Shown piece by piece: positions 16,663 through 24,278 of a DNA stretch of 46,312 bases (the stretch's first letter is position 1; each line of letters opens with the position of its first letter). Made by a program: the position numbers and the translations under genes. This stretch comes from Rothia sp. HMSC078H08 (GTDB taxonomy: Bacteria > Actinomycetota > Actinomycetes > Actinomycetales > Micrococcaceae): positions 76,935 to 123,246 of the forward strand of contig NZ_KV795256.1 in assembly GCF_001808955.1 (NCBI RefSeq), given 5' to 3'. The notes under the pieces were generated by a model. That model did no database searches. It was not told where the DNA came from and worked only from the letters and a program-made list of their open reading frames with translations.

Positions 16663-16891
16663 AACTCCCTTTCTGTCTGCATCGTCGTTCTGGCTTTTAT
16701 CATACCGGAGCCCTTGGACGCACTTGTGAGAATCACTGTTACGAAAGCGCTTGTGGACACACCTCAAGGGCGCGCAGAGTGGCGCAGTTCTCCCCCCGCT
16801 ACCGCCGTTTGCGCATCCGCCTGTGCCGTCTTGCACCCTTTTGTGACGTGCTGTCCGCCGTGTCGGCGGCGTTTGGGGGTAGAGTGGGAGG

Positions 16892-17578
16892 GTGAGTATT
16901 TCTAGTGAACGTATTGTATGGATTGACTGCGAGATGACCGGCCTGGACGTGGAGAACGACGCTCTCGTCGAGGTGGGCGTCCTGGTCACGGATGCCGATT
17001 TGAACATTCTGGGTTCTGGCGTTGAGTTCGTCATTAAGCCCGGTGATGAGTCTCCTGCCGGTGCGCTGGAGAACATGAATGATTTTGTGCGTTCGATGCA
17101 TGAGGCGTCGGGTCTGCTGCCCGATATTGAGCACGGTGTGTCGATGGATTACGCGCAGGAGCAGGTGCTTCGTTACATCAAGAAGTATGTTCCGGTGGCG
17201 GGCAAGGCGCAGCTGGGCGGCAACTCGGTGGGCATGGATAAGCGCTTCTTGGAGCGTTACATGCCAGAGGTCATGGCGCACCTTCACTACCGCGTGATTG
17301 ACGTGTCCACCATTAAGGAGCTGGCGTCGCGCTGGTATCCGGCGGCTCGTCATAGTGCCCCGGCGAAGACCGGTAACCACCGCGCGCTGGGCGATATCAA
17401 GGATTCGATTGATGAGTTGAAGTATTACCGCCGCGCCATTTTTGTGCCGCAGGGCCCGGATGCAATTGCTTCGGCGCAGATTGCGCGTGAGGTGGAGGCG
17501 GAGCGTGCCGCACGCGAGTCGGCTGAGCGCGAGGCTGAGGCATCCGCTTCTGAGGCGGCAGAGGCGTCCGAGGCGTAA
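16892..17578 (+). CDS. orn: Oligoribonuclease
   Basis: A 228-residue 3'-5' exonuclease of the DEDDh class that degrades 2-5-base RNAs, including pGpG, to nucleotides. The first acidic pair is in VWIDCEMTGLD (Asp12, Glu14). Later motifs are HYRVIDVSTIKELA and HRALGDIKDSIDELKYYR with the catalytic His and Asp. The first 195 residues or so match the family length. The final 30 residues are an added Ala/Glu/Ser-rich tail. It starts with GTG 16892, with a G-rich tract (GGGAGG) immediately ahead. It is divergent from the mannosyltransferase. Confidence 0.94.
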   Translation: MSISSERIVWIDCEMTGLDVENDALVEVGVLVTDADLNILGSGVEFVIKPGDESPAGALENMNDFVRSMHEASGLLPDIEHGVSMDYAQEQVLRYIKKYVPVAGKAQLGGNSVGMDKRFLERYMPEVMAHLHYRVIDVSTIKELASRWYPAARHSAPAKTGNHRALGDIKDSIDELKYYRRAIFVPQGPDAIASAQIAREVEAERAARESAEREAEASASEAAEASEA

Positions 17579-17612
17579 GCACAGCATGTAACGAGCATCA
17601 CGGCTTTTCAAC

Positions 17613-17641
17613 TTGGCAGGTTTCTGAATCTCCTGTACAGT
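17613..17641 (+). promoter_or_regulatory. Promoter of tRNA-His
   Basis: TTGGCA (17613-17618) and TACAGT (17636-17641) are separated by exactly 17 bases and lie about 45 bases before the tRNA. Confidence 0.7.
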
Positions 17642-17684
17642 AGTATCCGTTGCATATCGCAAGGGAAACCAAGCGAAGCACATG

Positions 17685-17757
17685 GTGGTCGTAGCTCAGT
17701 TGGCAGAGCGCCTGGTTGTGGTCCAGGAGGTCGCGGGTTCAACCCCCGTCGATCACC
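17685..17757 (+). tRNA. tRNA-His (anticodon GTG)
   Basis: The acceptor arms GTGGTCG and CGATCAC pair fully. The D arm is TAGCTCAGTTGGCAGAGC, the anticodon loop TTGTGGT places GTG, and the T arm is CGGGTTCAACCCCCG. A G at 17684 can pair with C 17757, giving the extra G-1:C73 pair special to tRNA-His. CCA is not encoded (CCG follows). Confidence 0.94.
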
Positions 17758-17763
17758 CCGATG

Positions 17764-17799
17764 GAAAGGGTCGTTATGGTTATCCGTAACGGCCCTTTC
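17764..17799 (+). terminator. Terminator of tRNA-His
   Basis: GAAAGGGTCGTTATGG and CCGTAACGGCCCTTTC form a long stem with a TTAT loop directly after the tRNA. The T-run after it is weak (CGCTTTACC). Confidence 0.75.
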
Positions 17800-17987
17800 G
17801 CTTTACCCTCTGTTCGCGTTATCCCCTGTTCGGTTGCCCCGCACACGGTTTACCGGAACAGAGCTTTTACACCCGCACTTTAAACCAGCGAGCGGAAACA
17901 GGGCATGCCCCGCATCCTCATGCGACAGGGGCACCCGGCAAGTTCCCACTCAACAGTTCCCGTTCAACACAAGCAAAGGATAATTCC

Positions 17988-18560
17988 GTGGCTATTCGCC
18001 CCATCGTTATTCACGGCAACCCCGTTCTGCACCGCCCCGCGGCACCCGTCACCGAGTTTAATGATGAGCTCAAGGAGCTCGTGGCTGACATGTACGAGAC
18101 CATGGACGCATCCAACGGTGTGGGCCTGGCGGCACCGCAGATTGGTGTGGGCCTGCGCATCTTCACCTACAAGATGGAGAATGAGGACGGCGTTCCCCCG
18201 CGCGGCTGCATCATCAACCCGGTACTGACCCTGGGCAAGATTTCTACCGCTGACCCGGACCCGTACGAGGAGGAAGAGGGCTGCCTGTCCTTCCCCGGTT
18301 ACGGCTTCCCCCTCAAGCGCGCCGAGTGGGTGACCGTGAACGGTCTTGACGAGCACGGCAACCCCGTCCACTTTGAGGCGACCGGCTGGTTCGCACGCTG
18401 CATGCAGCACGAAACTGACCACCTGGACGGCAAGCTGTACGTGAACCGTCTGAACAAGAAGTGGACCGGCAAGATGAAGAAGGTCGTGAAGAAGGAAGGC
18501 TGGACCGTCGACGGTAACTCGTGGATGCCCGGCGTGGATCCGGATCCGTTCGGCCACTAA
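17988..18560 (+). CDS. def: Peptide deformylase
   Basis: A 190-residue metalloenzyme that removes the formyl group from new proteins. The three motifs are complete: GVGLAAPQIG (44-53), EEGCLSFP with metal ligand Cys99, and CMQHETDHLDG with His141, Glu142 and His145. The start is a GTG at 17988 behind AAAGGATAATTCC. The C-terminus has a Lys-rich stretch and a WMPGVDPDPFGH end, typical of actinobacterial deformylases. It is transcribed alone between tRNA-His and the converging rnpB, with a shared terminator after it. Confidence 0.95.
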   Translation: MAIRPIVIHGNPVLHRPAAPVTEFNDELKELVADMYETMDASNGVGLAAPQIGVGLRIFTYKMENEDGVPPRGCIINPVLTLGKISTADPDPYEEEEGCLSFPGYGFPLKRAEWVTVNGLDEHGNPVHFEATGWFARCMQHETDHLDGKLYVNRLNKKWTGKMKKVVKKEGWTVDGNSWMPGVDPDPFGH

Positions 18561-18622
18561 TCGCTGACTCACCCAATCAGAGCCTCTCCAGCTTTTCAGT
18601 AGAGGACTCTTAGACAGAGCAT

Positions 18623-18673
18623 AAACGAAGACCGCGAATGCACTCTCAAGCGCATTCGCGGTCTTCGTTTTCC
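18623..18673. terminator. Bidirectional terminator between def and rnpB
   Basis: A perfect 19-bp inverted repeat (18623-18641 with 18652-18670) with a 10-base loop lies between two converging genes. AAA on the left and TTTTCC on the right allow it to act in both directions. Confidence 0.88.
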
Positions 18674-18710
18674 CATCAACTGATGATGTTTTCCATCAGC
18701 CAACGGTAGC

Positions 18711-19126
18711 GTGAAACGGGTCATCCTATGAGCCGGGTTCTGTCTAAAACGCCGCCCGAAGGGGCGTTTCGAGGCAATCATCTATCTAGAACGTACGTTG
18801 CCGCACGTCTCAAGCAGCCTACCCGAATACGCACCCCACCTCCGTAAAGGAAGCTGACGGGGATCGGGCGCACTACCCTACCATGGCGTATTCTGTTTGA
18901 CCTTGCTCCGAATGGGGTTTACCTAGCCGGGCACGTCACCGCGCCCGCTGGTGGTCTCTTACACCACCCTTTCACCCTTACCGCGGCGAACCGCGGCGGT
19001 TTACTTTCTGTGGCACTGGCCTGCGGGTTACCCCGAGTGGATGTTATCCACCATCCTGTGCTGTGGAGCCCGGACTTTCCTCGAAGCACGTGTGCCTCGC
19101 GATTGCCCGGACGGCCCGTTTCACCT
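18711..19126 (-). ncRNA. rnpB: RNase P RNA, bacterial type A
   Basis: The catalytic RNA that cuts the 5' leader from tRNA precursors. On the minus strand the 5' and 3' ends form helix P1 (GTGAAACGGG near 19124 pairs with CCCGTTTCAC at 18711-18720). The universally conserved GAGGAAAGTCCGGGCTCC is at 19065-19082, and the 3' conserved block AGACAGAACCCGGCTCATAG at 18726-18745. The total length of about 415 is usual for an actinobacterial type A RNA. Exact ends are estimated to within several bases. A TATAAT box sits just upstream. Confidence 0.95.
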
Positions 19127-19131
19127 CACCC

Positions 19132-19137
19132 ATTATA
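19132..19137 (-). promoter_or_regulatory. -10 box of rnpB
   Basis: A perfect TATAAT on the minus strand ends six bases before the predicted RNA start region. No good -35 box is evident. Confidence 0.55.
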
Positions 19138-19289
19138 CGCATACCCCTGGCGGCGGCTATTTTCCGGGTTCGTCTCGCGGGTGCTTTAGGGGTACACGGA
19201 GGCGCACTAGCGGCCTCGCGGGCGCGCTATCGTCTCGCAACTACCCCGCGCCTCGTAGCTACCCGGCGTCTCACGGGTACACTGGAGAG

Positions 19290-20081
19290 ATGCTGATTCT
19301 TCTTCCCCCCTCCGAAGGTAAAACCCCCGCCCCCGCAGGCAACGCGCCCGTATGCTTTGCTGACCTCTCGTTCCCCGAACTGACCGCTGAGCGTGAGAGC
19401 GTCCTGGAGGAGCTGGCGACTGTCAGCTCGGGTCCCGACGCCCTTGCAGAGCTCAAGGTGGGCACGTCCCTCGAAGCAGAAGTGGATCGCAATACGCGCC
19501 TGCTGACCGAACCGGCGCAGCCCGCGATCCGCACCTACACTGGCGTGCTGTTCGAGGCACTGGATTATGCGAGCTTCTCCCCCGCCGAACGCGATGCCGC
19601 GCACTGGTCGCTGCTGATTTCTTCGGCGCTGTGGGGTATTCTGCGCCCCGAGGACGCGATTCCCGCCTACCGCCTGTCCATGGGCGTGAAGCTGGGTTCA
19701 ATTGGTGCGCTCGCCTCCTTCTGGAAGGGTGCGTTGGGTACCGCACTGGAGGCAACCGCGAAGGACCAGCTGATTCTGGATTGCCGCTCTGCAGCGTACG
19801 CGAAGTCGTGGGTGACTCCCCCGTCGCAGACTCTGGCGGTTCGCGTGGAGCGTGTGGCGGCTGATGGGTCGCGTAAGGTCGTCTCGCATATGGCGAAGCA
19901 TTATCGTGGCTTGTTTGCGCGCTACCTGATTCAGTCGGGTTTGGCGGCTCGTCCTATTGATGGTTCTACGGCTGGTATTGCCGAATTTTTGGAGGCGATC
20001 AGCGCGGACTGGTCGGTGGAGTGCACCCTGCCGACGGCGCGTAAGGCAGGCGTTTTGACGTTGCTGGTACATGAGCAGTAG
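19290..20081 (+). CDS. yaaA: Peroxide stress protein YaaA (UPF0246)
   Basis: A 263-residue cytosolic protein of the YaaA/UPF0246 family, linked in E. coli to lowering free iron during peroxide stress and having a DNA-binding fold. It starts with the signature MLILLPPSEGKTPAP. Further family segments are YTGVLFEALDY, LLISSALWGILRPEDAIPAYRLSMG, LILDCRSAAY and HMAKHYRGLFARYL. Length is normal. The start at 19290 follows GGAGAG; the frame is open 113 codons further up but that part is antisense to rnpB and not coding. The stop lies 375 bases before the SLH array. Confidence 0.9.
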   Translation: MLILLPPSEGKTPAPAGNAPVCFADLSFPELTAERESVLEELATVSSGPDALAELKVGTSLEAEVDRNTRLLTEPAQPAIRTYTGVLFEALDYASFSPAERDAAHWSLLISSALWGILRPEDAIPAYRLSMGVKLGSIGALASFWKGALGTALEATAKDQLILDCRSAAYAKSWVTPPSQTLAVRVERVAADGSRKVVSHMAKHYRGLFARYLIQSGLAARPIDGSTAGIAEFLEAISADWSVECTLPTARKAGVLTLLVHEQ

Positions 20082-20456
20082 GTCGCCCAACTATTTGTTT
20101 TCGCCTATTTTTTGCATCATATTGAAAATTTTTTAACTATTTTTCTAGGGGCTTAAGTCTGTATTTCCCCCTGTAAAACCACATTTCCCCACATTAAGCG
20201 GGTAGGTTTTTGCGGGGCAGAAGACGGGTAGTGTCTATCTATCCGCCTTCTTTTTGTGCACAGAAGTGCTTATAGTATTAAACGTCTCGCCATTGGTGGC
20301 GGGTACATCACTCACTAGCATTCACATTCTCAACTCAGCACACATGGAAACACGTCACGCCGCGTACGCATAGCAAACGACTAGAGGCTTAACCAATGGT
20401 TATTGGTTTGCTAGCGTAGAAGTAACCACTCAGAAACACATCGATGGGACAATGAT
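20082..20456. other. Upstream region of the first SLH gene
   Basis: A 375-base AT-rich gap without a gene. Near its end lies a nested inverted repeat: AACCAAT (20391-20397) with ATTGGTT (20402-20408), and an outer TAGCAAAC (20371-20378) matching GTTTGCTA (20406-20413). It begins 44 bases before the start codon, so it could be an operator or leader hairpin. TATAGTATT at 20271 is a possible -10 without a clear -35. Confidence 0.45.
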
Positions 20457-21524
20457 ATGTCTACTTTTTCCTCTCGTCGCGCCCTTTTTAAGGGTGCGGC
20501 AGCACTAACAGTCGCTGGCGCTTTGGGTGCGCACCATGCCGGCGAGCAGAGCGCCCAGGCTGCCACCTTGGACGTTATGACCACCCCGCTGACGTTCAAG
20601 ATTACCGAGGCGTCGTTTGATATTAGCGGCTTCAACCTCAGCTACGAGATTACAGGCCTGCAGGCTGTGCTTGATACTGGCCTGTACACCCCATACATTG
20701 AGGCTGGCTACTACACCAAGGAGAAGGGCTTCACGCAGTTCTACTTCTTCGCTCTTGAGCCGAAGAAGCGCATCGAGAATGACCCCTACGTGAGGCACCA
20801 CGTCATTTCTCGCGAGGTCACTGGTGGCCCGAAGGCGGACTACGGGATTCGCTTGTCTCTTCGTCCGCGCCGTGAGCAGTACACCATCCTGCGTACTATT
20901 GAGGTTCGCCCGACGATTAACACTGAGTTTGCGTGGGCACCTTTCATTGTGGATATTGATATGGATGGCGAGTACGCTCCCGATATCTACAGGTCATGTA
21001 AGGCAAAGGTTTTGCTGCTCGATAAGGAACGTTGCTTCTACCCTAAGCGTGCGGTGACCCGCAGCGATCTGATGGATGCAATCTACCGAGGCGCCCGCTC
21101 GCCGAAGGTTAAGCTTCCGGCGCGTTCCCCGTTCCCGGATGTGTCCCCGAAGGATGAGCGTTACTCGGCATACATTTGGGCATACCAGAATGGTCTGACC
21201 TCGGGTTGGTCTGACGGTAAGATGCACCCGGAGGCGGTGGCTAGCCGCGCTACGATGGCAGCGTTCTTCTACCGTTACTTTATGCTTACCCCCGGCCGTC
21301 GTCCTTCGTGGTTCCGTCCCACTACCCCGCAGGACATGAAGCCGGGTGCCCCGTTCTACACCGAGTCGGTGTGGCTGCACTCGTCGGTGAATATTGATAC
21401 GAGCTTTCACAATAAGAGCAAGGATTTCCGTCCGACCAAGATTGCTACCCGCGAGGAGCTGGCTCGTGTCCTGTCAATGCTGGACATGATTGACATCCCC
21501 AGTAGCCCTTATATCGATGCTTAA
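20457..21524 (+). CDS. Tat-exported SLH-domain protein (array gene 1)
   Basis: A 355-residue exported protein. The N-terminus SSRRALFKGAAALTVAGALG looks like a twin-arginine signal (S-R-R-A-L-F-K), ending near AQA at residue 35, so it may be exported folded. A middle region of about 150 residues (beta-rich, DISGFNLSYEITGLQ) resembles nothing I recognise. From about residue 196 there are SLH repeats: VTRSDLMDAIYRGARSPKV, then SPFPDVSPKDERYSAYIWA and GWSDGKMHPEAVASRATM, then a degenerate third repeat with ATREELARVL. It is the first gene of the ten-gene array and the most divergent copy. The start context GATGGGACAATGAT resembles those of the next genes. Its role is unknown; surface attachment is inferred from SLH. 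Confidence 0.78.
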   Translation: MSTFSSRRALFKGAAALTVAGALGAHHAGEQSAQAATLDVMTTPLTFKITEASFDISGFNLSYEITGLQAVLDTGLYTPYIEAGYYTKEKGFTQFYFFALEPKKRIENDPYVRHHVISREVTGGPKADYGIRLSLRPRREQYTILRTIEVRPTINTEFAWAPFIVDIDMDGEYAPDIYRSCKAKVLLLDKERCFYPKRAVTRSDLMDAIYRGARSPKVKLPARSPFPDVSPKDERYSAYIWAYQNGLTSGWSDGKMHPEAVASRATMAAFFYRYFMLTPGRRPSWFRPTTPQDMKPGAPFYTESVWLHSSVNIDTSFHNKSKDFRPTKIATREELARVLSMLDMIDIPSSPYIDA

Positions 21525-22034
21525 GATTTGGCAGGTGCCGTGAACCGGGCGGTTAACCTACATGTTTTAGCTTGGGTTGATCTCTGAGAACAGCAGCTGA
21601 AGATAGTGGCCTATGGCCTATAGAAGGGGCGGCGAGAGTTTTTCTCTCACCGCCCCTTTTTGTATGCCCCTTTTTTTCGTGTGCCCGTTTTCTGGTGCAG
21701 GCGCTGCTGGGTGCGGTTTTTAGTGCTGGTGATGCTTCCATTTTTGTCTCTCTATTGTGTGGTCTTTTTGGGGGTCGGGCTTTGTATAAAACCGGGGGCG
21801 TAATTTTCGAATTTTTTGTCTTATAACTCTTATTGGAATGTTTTTCTCGTGTTTTCATTGAATGTCTAAGACGCGGGTTGGTAGGCTGAAATTGCACTTC
21901 AGCATGCCGCCGCTACGGGTCCTCCACGATGTGGATTTGGCGTAGGCTCAGCGCGGTGGACTGTCACTCATTGATCCTCTCAACTTCTTTTCTCATTCAC
22001 CCTCATTCATGCAGAAAATTCAGATTGGATAATG
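21525..22034. other. Region between array genes 1 and 2
   Basis: 510 bases without a credible gene. It holds the terminator at 21624-21662, then an AT-rich stretch (21700-21860) where a promoter is likely but not assignable with confidence. A pyrimidine-rich leader (CTCAACTTCTTTTCTCATTC near 21978) follows, which recurs before genes 3-5. Confidence 0.45.
21624..21662 (+). terminator. Terminator of array gene 1
   Basis: AAGGGGCGGCGAGAG and CTCTCACCGCCCCTT form a 14-bp stem with one mismatch and a T5 loop, followed by TTTTTT. It lies about 100 bases beyond the stop codon. Confidence 0.88.
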
Positions 22035-24044
22035 ATGTCCTCATTCTTTAAGCCTGCCCGTGGCGCACGCCGAAAAGTTGCGGGCGCTTCCCTGGCGTTG
22101 GGTTTGACTCAGCTGTTGGGCGTGTCTCCGCTGTTGGCTTTGACGCCGGTGGCGGCCCAGCCGGCGCCCGCCTCCCCTGTGAACACGCAGCAGGCAACTA
22201 CTCAAGAAACACCGGCCCGTCAGATGCCTCAAGTGCAGGGTGGCGATCCCGCCTCTGAGCTGGAGAACATTGATTTGAAGGTCACGACAGGCCCCCTCAA
22301 CATTTCTCAGGGCGGTATCGTGTCGGTGACAACCTCTCCGTTGAGCGCCGAGTTTAGGCAGAAGTACACGTTCCACGAGCTCGCGTTGGTGGAACGTGGT
22401 TCCACGTACGTCCATGTCGGGCATCATAATTATGTTCCCCTCACTCAGTACGGTGGGATGGTCGAGGACCTCAAGCAGCAGGGTAATGTGCGAGAGAACC
22501 CGGATGGCAGCCTCACTTTCACGCTCGTTGTTCCCGCCCATATTGTTGAGGCTAAAGAGGGGACTCTCTTCGATACGGTACTGACGTATTACCCGTCGAA
22601 TGAGTATGCGCCGGATCCGTTGACGTGGTCGAATCGCCGGGTAGTCCGCACTCCTACCGATGTGGTGCAGGACGCTAAACCTACGAAGACCACCTACCTT
22701 TTCAGTTCATCTTCTATCGAGCACCCGGAAGAGGATACAACCCTGACGGTTGAGGGTTTCCATATCCTCTCGAAAAGCACCTTTTGGGGTCCTGAAGGCC
22801 CGGCGGTCCTGACCCTCTATGAGGTTGATCCGGTGACCGGGCAGGGTATTGGTTCGCCTGTGTTTATGCAGAATCTGAATTACACCAGGTGCAATCAGTA
22901 CTGTGATAGTTTCTTGAACGACCATTTCAGTACGGCTATCACGATTCCCGGGGGTACTCTCAAAGCGGGCAGGCTGTACAGGATTGGTTTCTACGGCGGT
23001 GGTTATCCTGGCCCGGGTTCCGAGGAATACCCTGGTGCATGGATGACCGATGTGGCAGATTTCATCCCGGTAGGTACCCCGGAGCAAGATGCAGCTCCCA
23101 CCAGCATCTACGTCTCGGGAGATAAGATGAGCCCTTATCGCGAGAATAATACTTTGAAGGTGACTGTTTTGGGTCTGCCGCCGCTGACCAAGGGCTACTA
23201 CCGTTTCTCCTTGCAGCCGATTGATGATCATGGCCGTCCGACCGGGCAGAAGTCTTGGGAGAAAGTGATTCCTGCCGAGAGCATTCAGAAGGGTCGTACG
23301 GCGCAGACGCTTTCTCTTCCCGGCTATGCCCTGAATTTTGAGGTGGCCTATAGGCTCTTTGTGGAGAAGGTAACCCCAAATCAGGGTGACACTGTCGATT
23401 CGGTTGAGCAGGTTGCTTCCAAAGACCTGGACTTGGATATCAGTCAGGAACGGGAAATGGAGGCTGCCAGGAAATGGATTGTGAACCGTCAAATTCTGCC
23501 AGGCTACCCCACTGATCGCGATTGGGAATCAGTGAACCGCCGTTCTGTGACGGTGGCACTGTATCGGTTAGCGGGCGCGCCGCAGGTTGAGCTTCCTGCA
23601 GTCAGCCCTTACACGGATATTACGCCGGATGACCCTGACTATACCGCGATTATTTGGGCTCGTCAGCGGGGTATTACGTTCGGTTGGGTTGATGGTCGCT
23701 TCCACCCGAATGAGCCGCTTTCGGACCGTTCCACGGCTGCGTTCCTCTACAGGTATCAGCGATCCCAGGGGGAGGTGTCGCCAAGCTTGCCGACGTCTCC
23801 TTCGCTACCGGACTCTACCCCGAAGAAACAGACGCATTTCCCGTATAGCTCTCATTGGCGGCTCTGGATCAGCCCGGAGACTGCTTTTTCACGTGAGTCT
23901 CGTTGGGCTATTGAGCGACGTATCTGGGGTTACATGCCTGATCAAGGTTACTTCTATGAGAGCTTTGAGGGCTTCAAGATGTCGTACCGTCAGGTGGCTG
24001 TGATGCTATACCGTATGGAGCACGGAGGCAGCCACCTCAGGTAA
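22035..24044 (+). CDS. Exported multi-domain SLH protein (array gene 2, subgroup A)
   Basis: 669 residues. A Sec signal peptide (LALGLTQLLGVSPLLALTPVAA) is followed by a Pro/Gln-rich spacer, then Ig-like beta domains: D1 (LKVTTGPLNISQGGIVSVTT, about residue 75), D2 (TLTVEGFHILS, about 237, ending IPGGTLKAGRLYRIGFYGG) and D3 (LKVTVLGLPPLTKGYYRFSL, about 373). From about 468 there are three SLH repeats. The second is canonical (SPYTDITPDDPDY, IIWARQRGITFGWVDGRFHP); the first and third are partly degenerate. It ends MEHGGSHLR. D2 has a CNQYC motif that may form a disulfide. I start at the second of two Met codons because paralogues begin MSSFF or MSSLPN at that point after a conserved GGATAA. 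No enzyme domain is seen. A surface structural or adhesive role is inferred. Confidence 0.82.
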   Translation: MSSFFKPARGARRKVAGASLALGLTQLLGVSPLLALTPVAAQPAPASPVNTQQATTQETPARQMPQVQGGDPASELENIDLKVTTGPLNISQGGIVSVTTSPLSAEFRQKYTFHELALVERGSTYVHVGHHNYVPLTQYGGMVEDLKQQGNVRENPDGSLTFTLVVPAHIVEAKEGTLFDTVLTYYPSNEYAPDPLTWSNRRVVRTPTDVVQDAKPTKTTYLFSSSSIEHPEEDTTLTVEGFHILSKSTFWGPEGPAVLTLYEVDPVTGQGIGSPVFMQNLNYTRCNQYCDSFLNDHFSTAITIPGGTLKAGRLYRIGFYGGGYPGPGSEEYPGAWMTDVADFIPVGTPEQDAAPTSIYVSGDKMSPYRENNTLKVTVLGLPPLTKGYYRFSLQPIDDHGRPTGQKSWEKVIPAESIQKGRTAQTLSLPGYALNFEVAYRLFVEKVTPNQGDTVDSVEQVASKDLDLDISQEREMEAARKWIVNRQILPGYPTDRDWESVNRRSVTVALYRLAGAPQVELPAVSPYTDITPDDPDYTAIIWARQRGITFGWVDGRFHPNEPLSDRSTAAFLYRYQRSQGEVSPSLPTSPSLPDSTPKKQTHFPYSSHWRLWISPETAFSRESRWAIERRIWGYMPDQGYFYESFEGFKMSYRQVAVMLYRMEHGGSHLR

Positions 24045-24067
24045 CGCCCGGTCGCGGTGAGGGGGTA

Positions 24068-24116
24068 ACCGGTGGGCTGGGATGCTCGACGTAGTTCGGC
24101 TTTTCAGCCCGCCGGT
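24068..24116 (+). terminator. Conserved hairpin after array gene 2
   Basis: ACCGGTGGGCTG (24068-24079) pairs with CAGCCCGCCGGT (24105-24116), with one G-U pair. The same structure recurs after gene 3 with a T-A pair at that place. There is no T-run after it, so it may be a processing or stability element. Confidence 0.6.
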
Positions 24117-24278
24117 GCCGCCTCGGTTGCCCTCTCACCAGCGTTCTCTCTTGCCTGACACCAGGCTTTACGGGTCTCCCCTAGCCTGGCTTTTCAGAAT
24201 CTATCCGCTCAACTTCTTCACTCACTTCATCTACTCACTCACTTCAATCACCGTATAAATTTTGTAGATGGGATTATG

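Noticed and set aside
16663..17076. N-terminal extension of the mannosyltransferase
   Set aside because: The frame is open but overlaps the divergent orn gene, and its residues are Ser/Thr/Cys-rich with no membrane segment. The ATG at 16662 with AAAGGGAG ahead is preferred.
16799..17683. 294-codon frame opposite orn
   Set aside because: Arg/His-rich translation with no recognisable motif, lying over a complete oligoribonuclease.
18951..19289. N-terminal extension of YaaA
   Set aside because: These 113 codons lie antisense to RNase P RNA, and the family begins exactly at MLILLPPSEGK.
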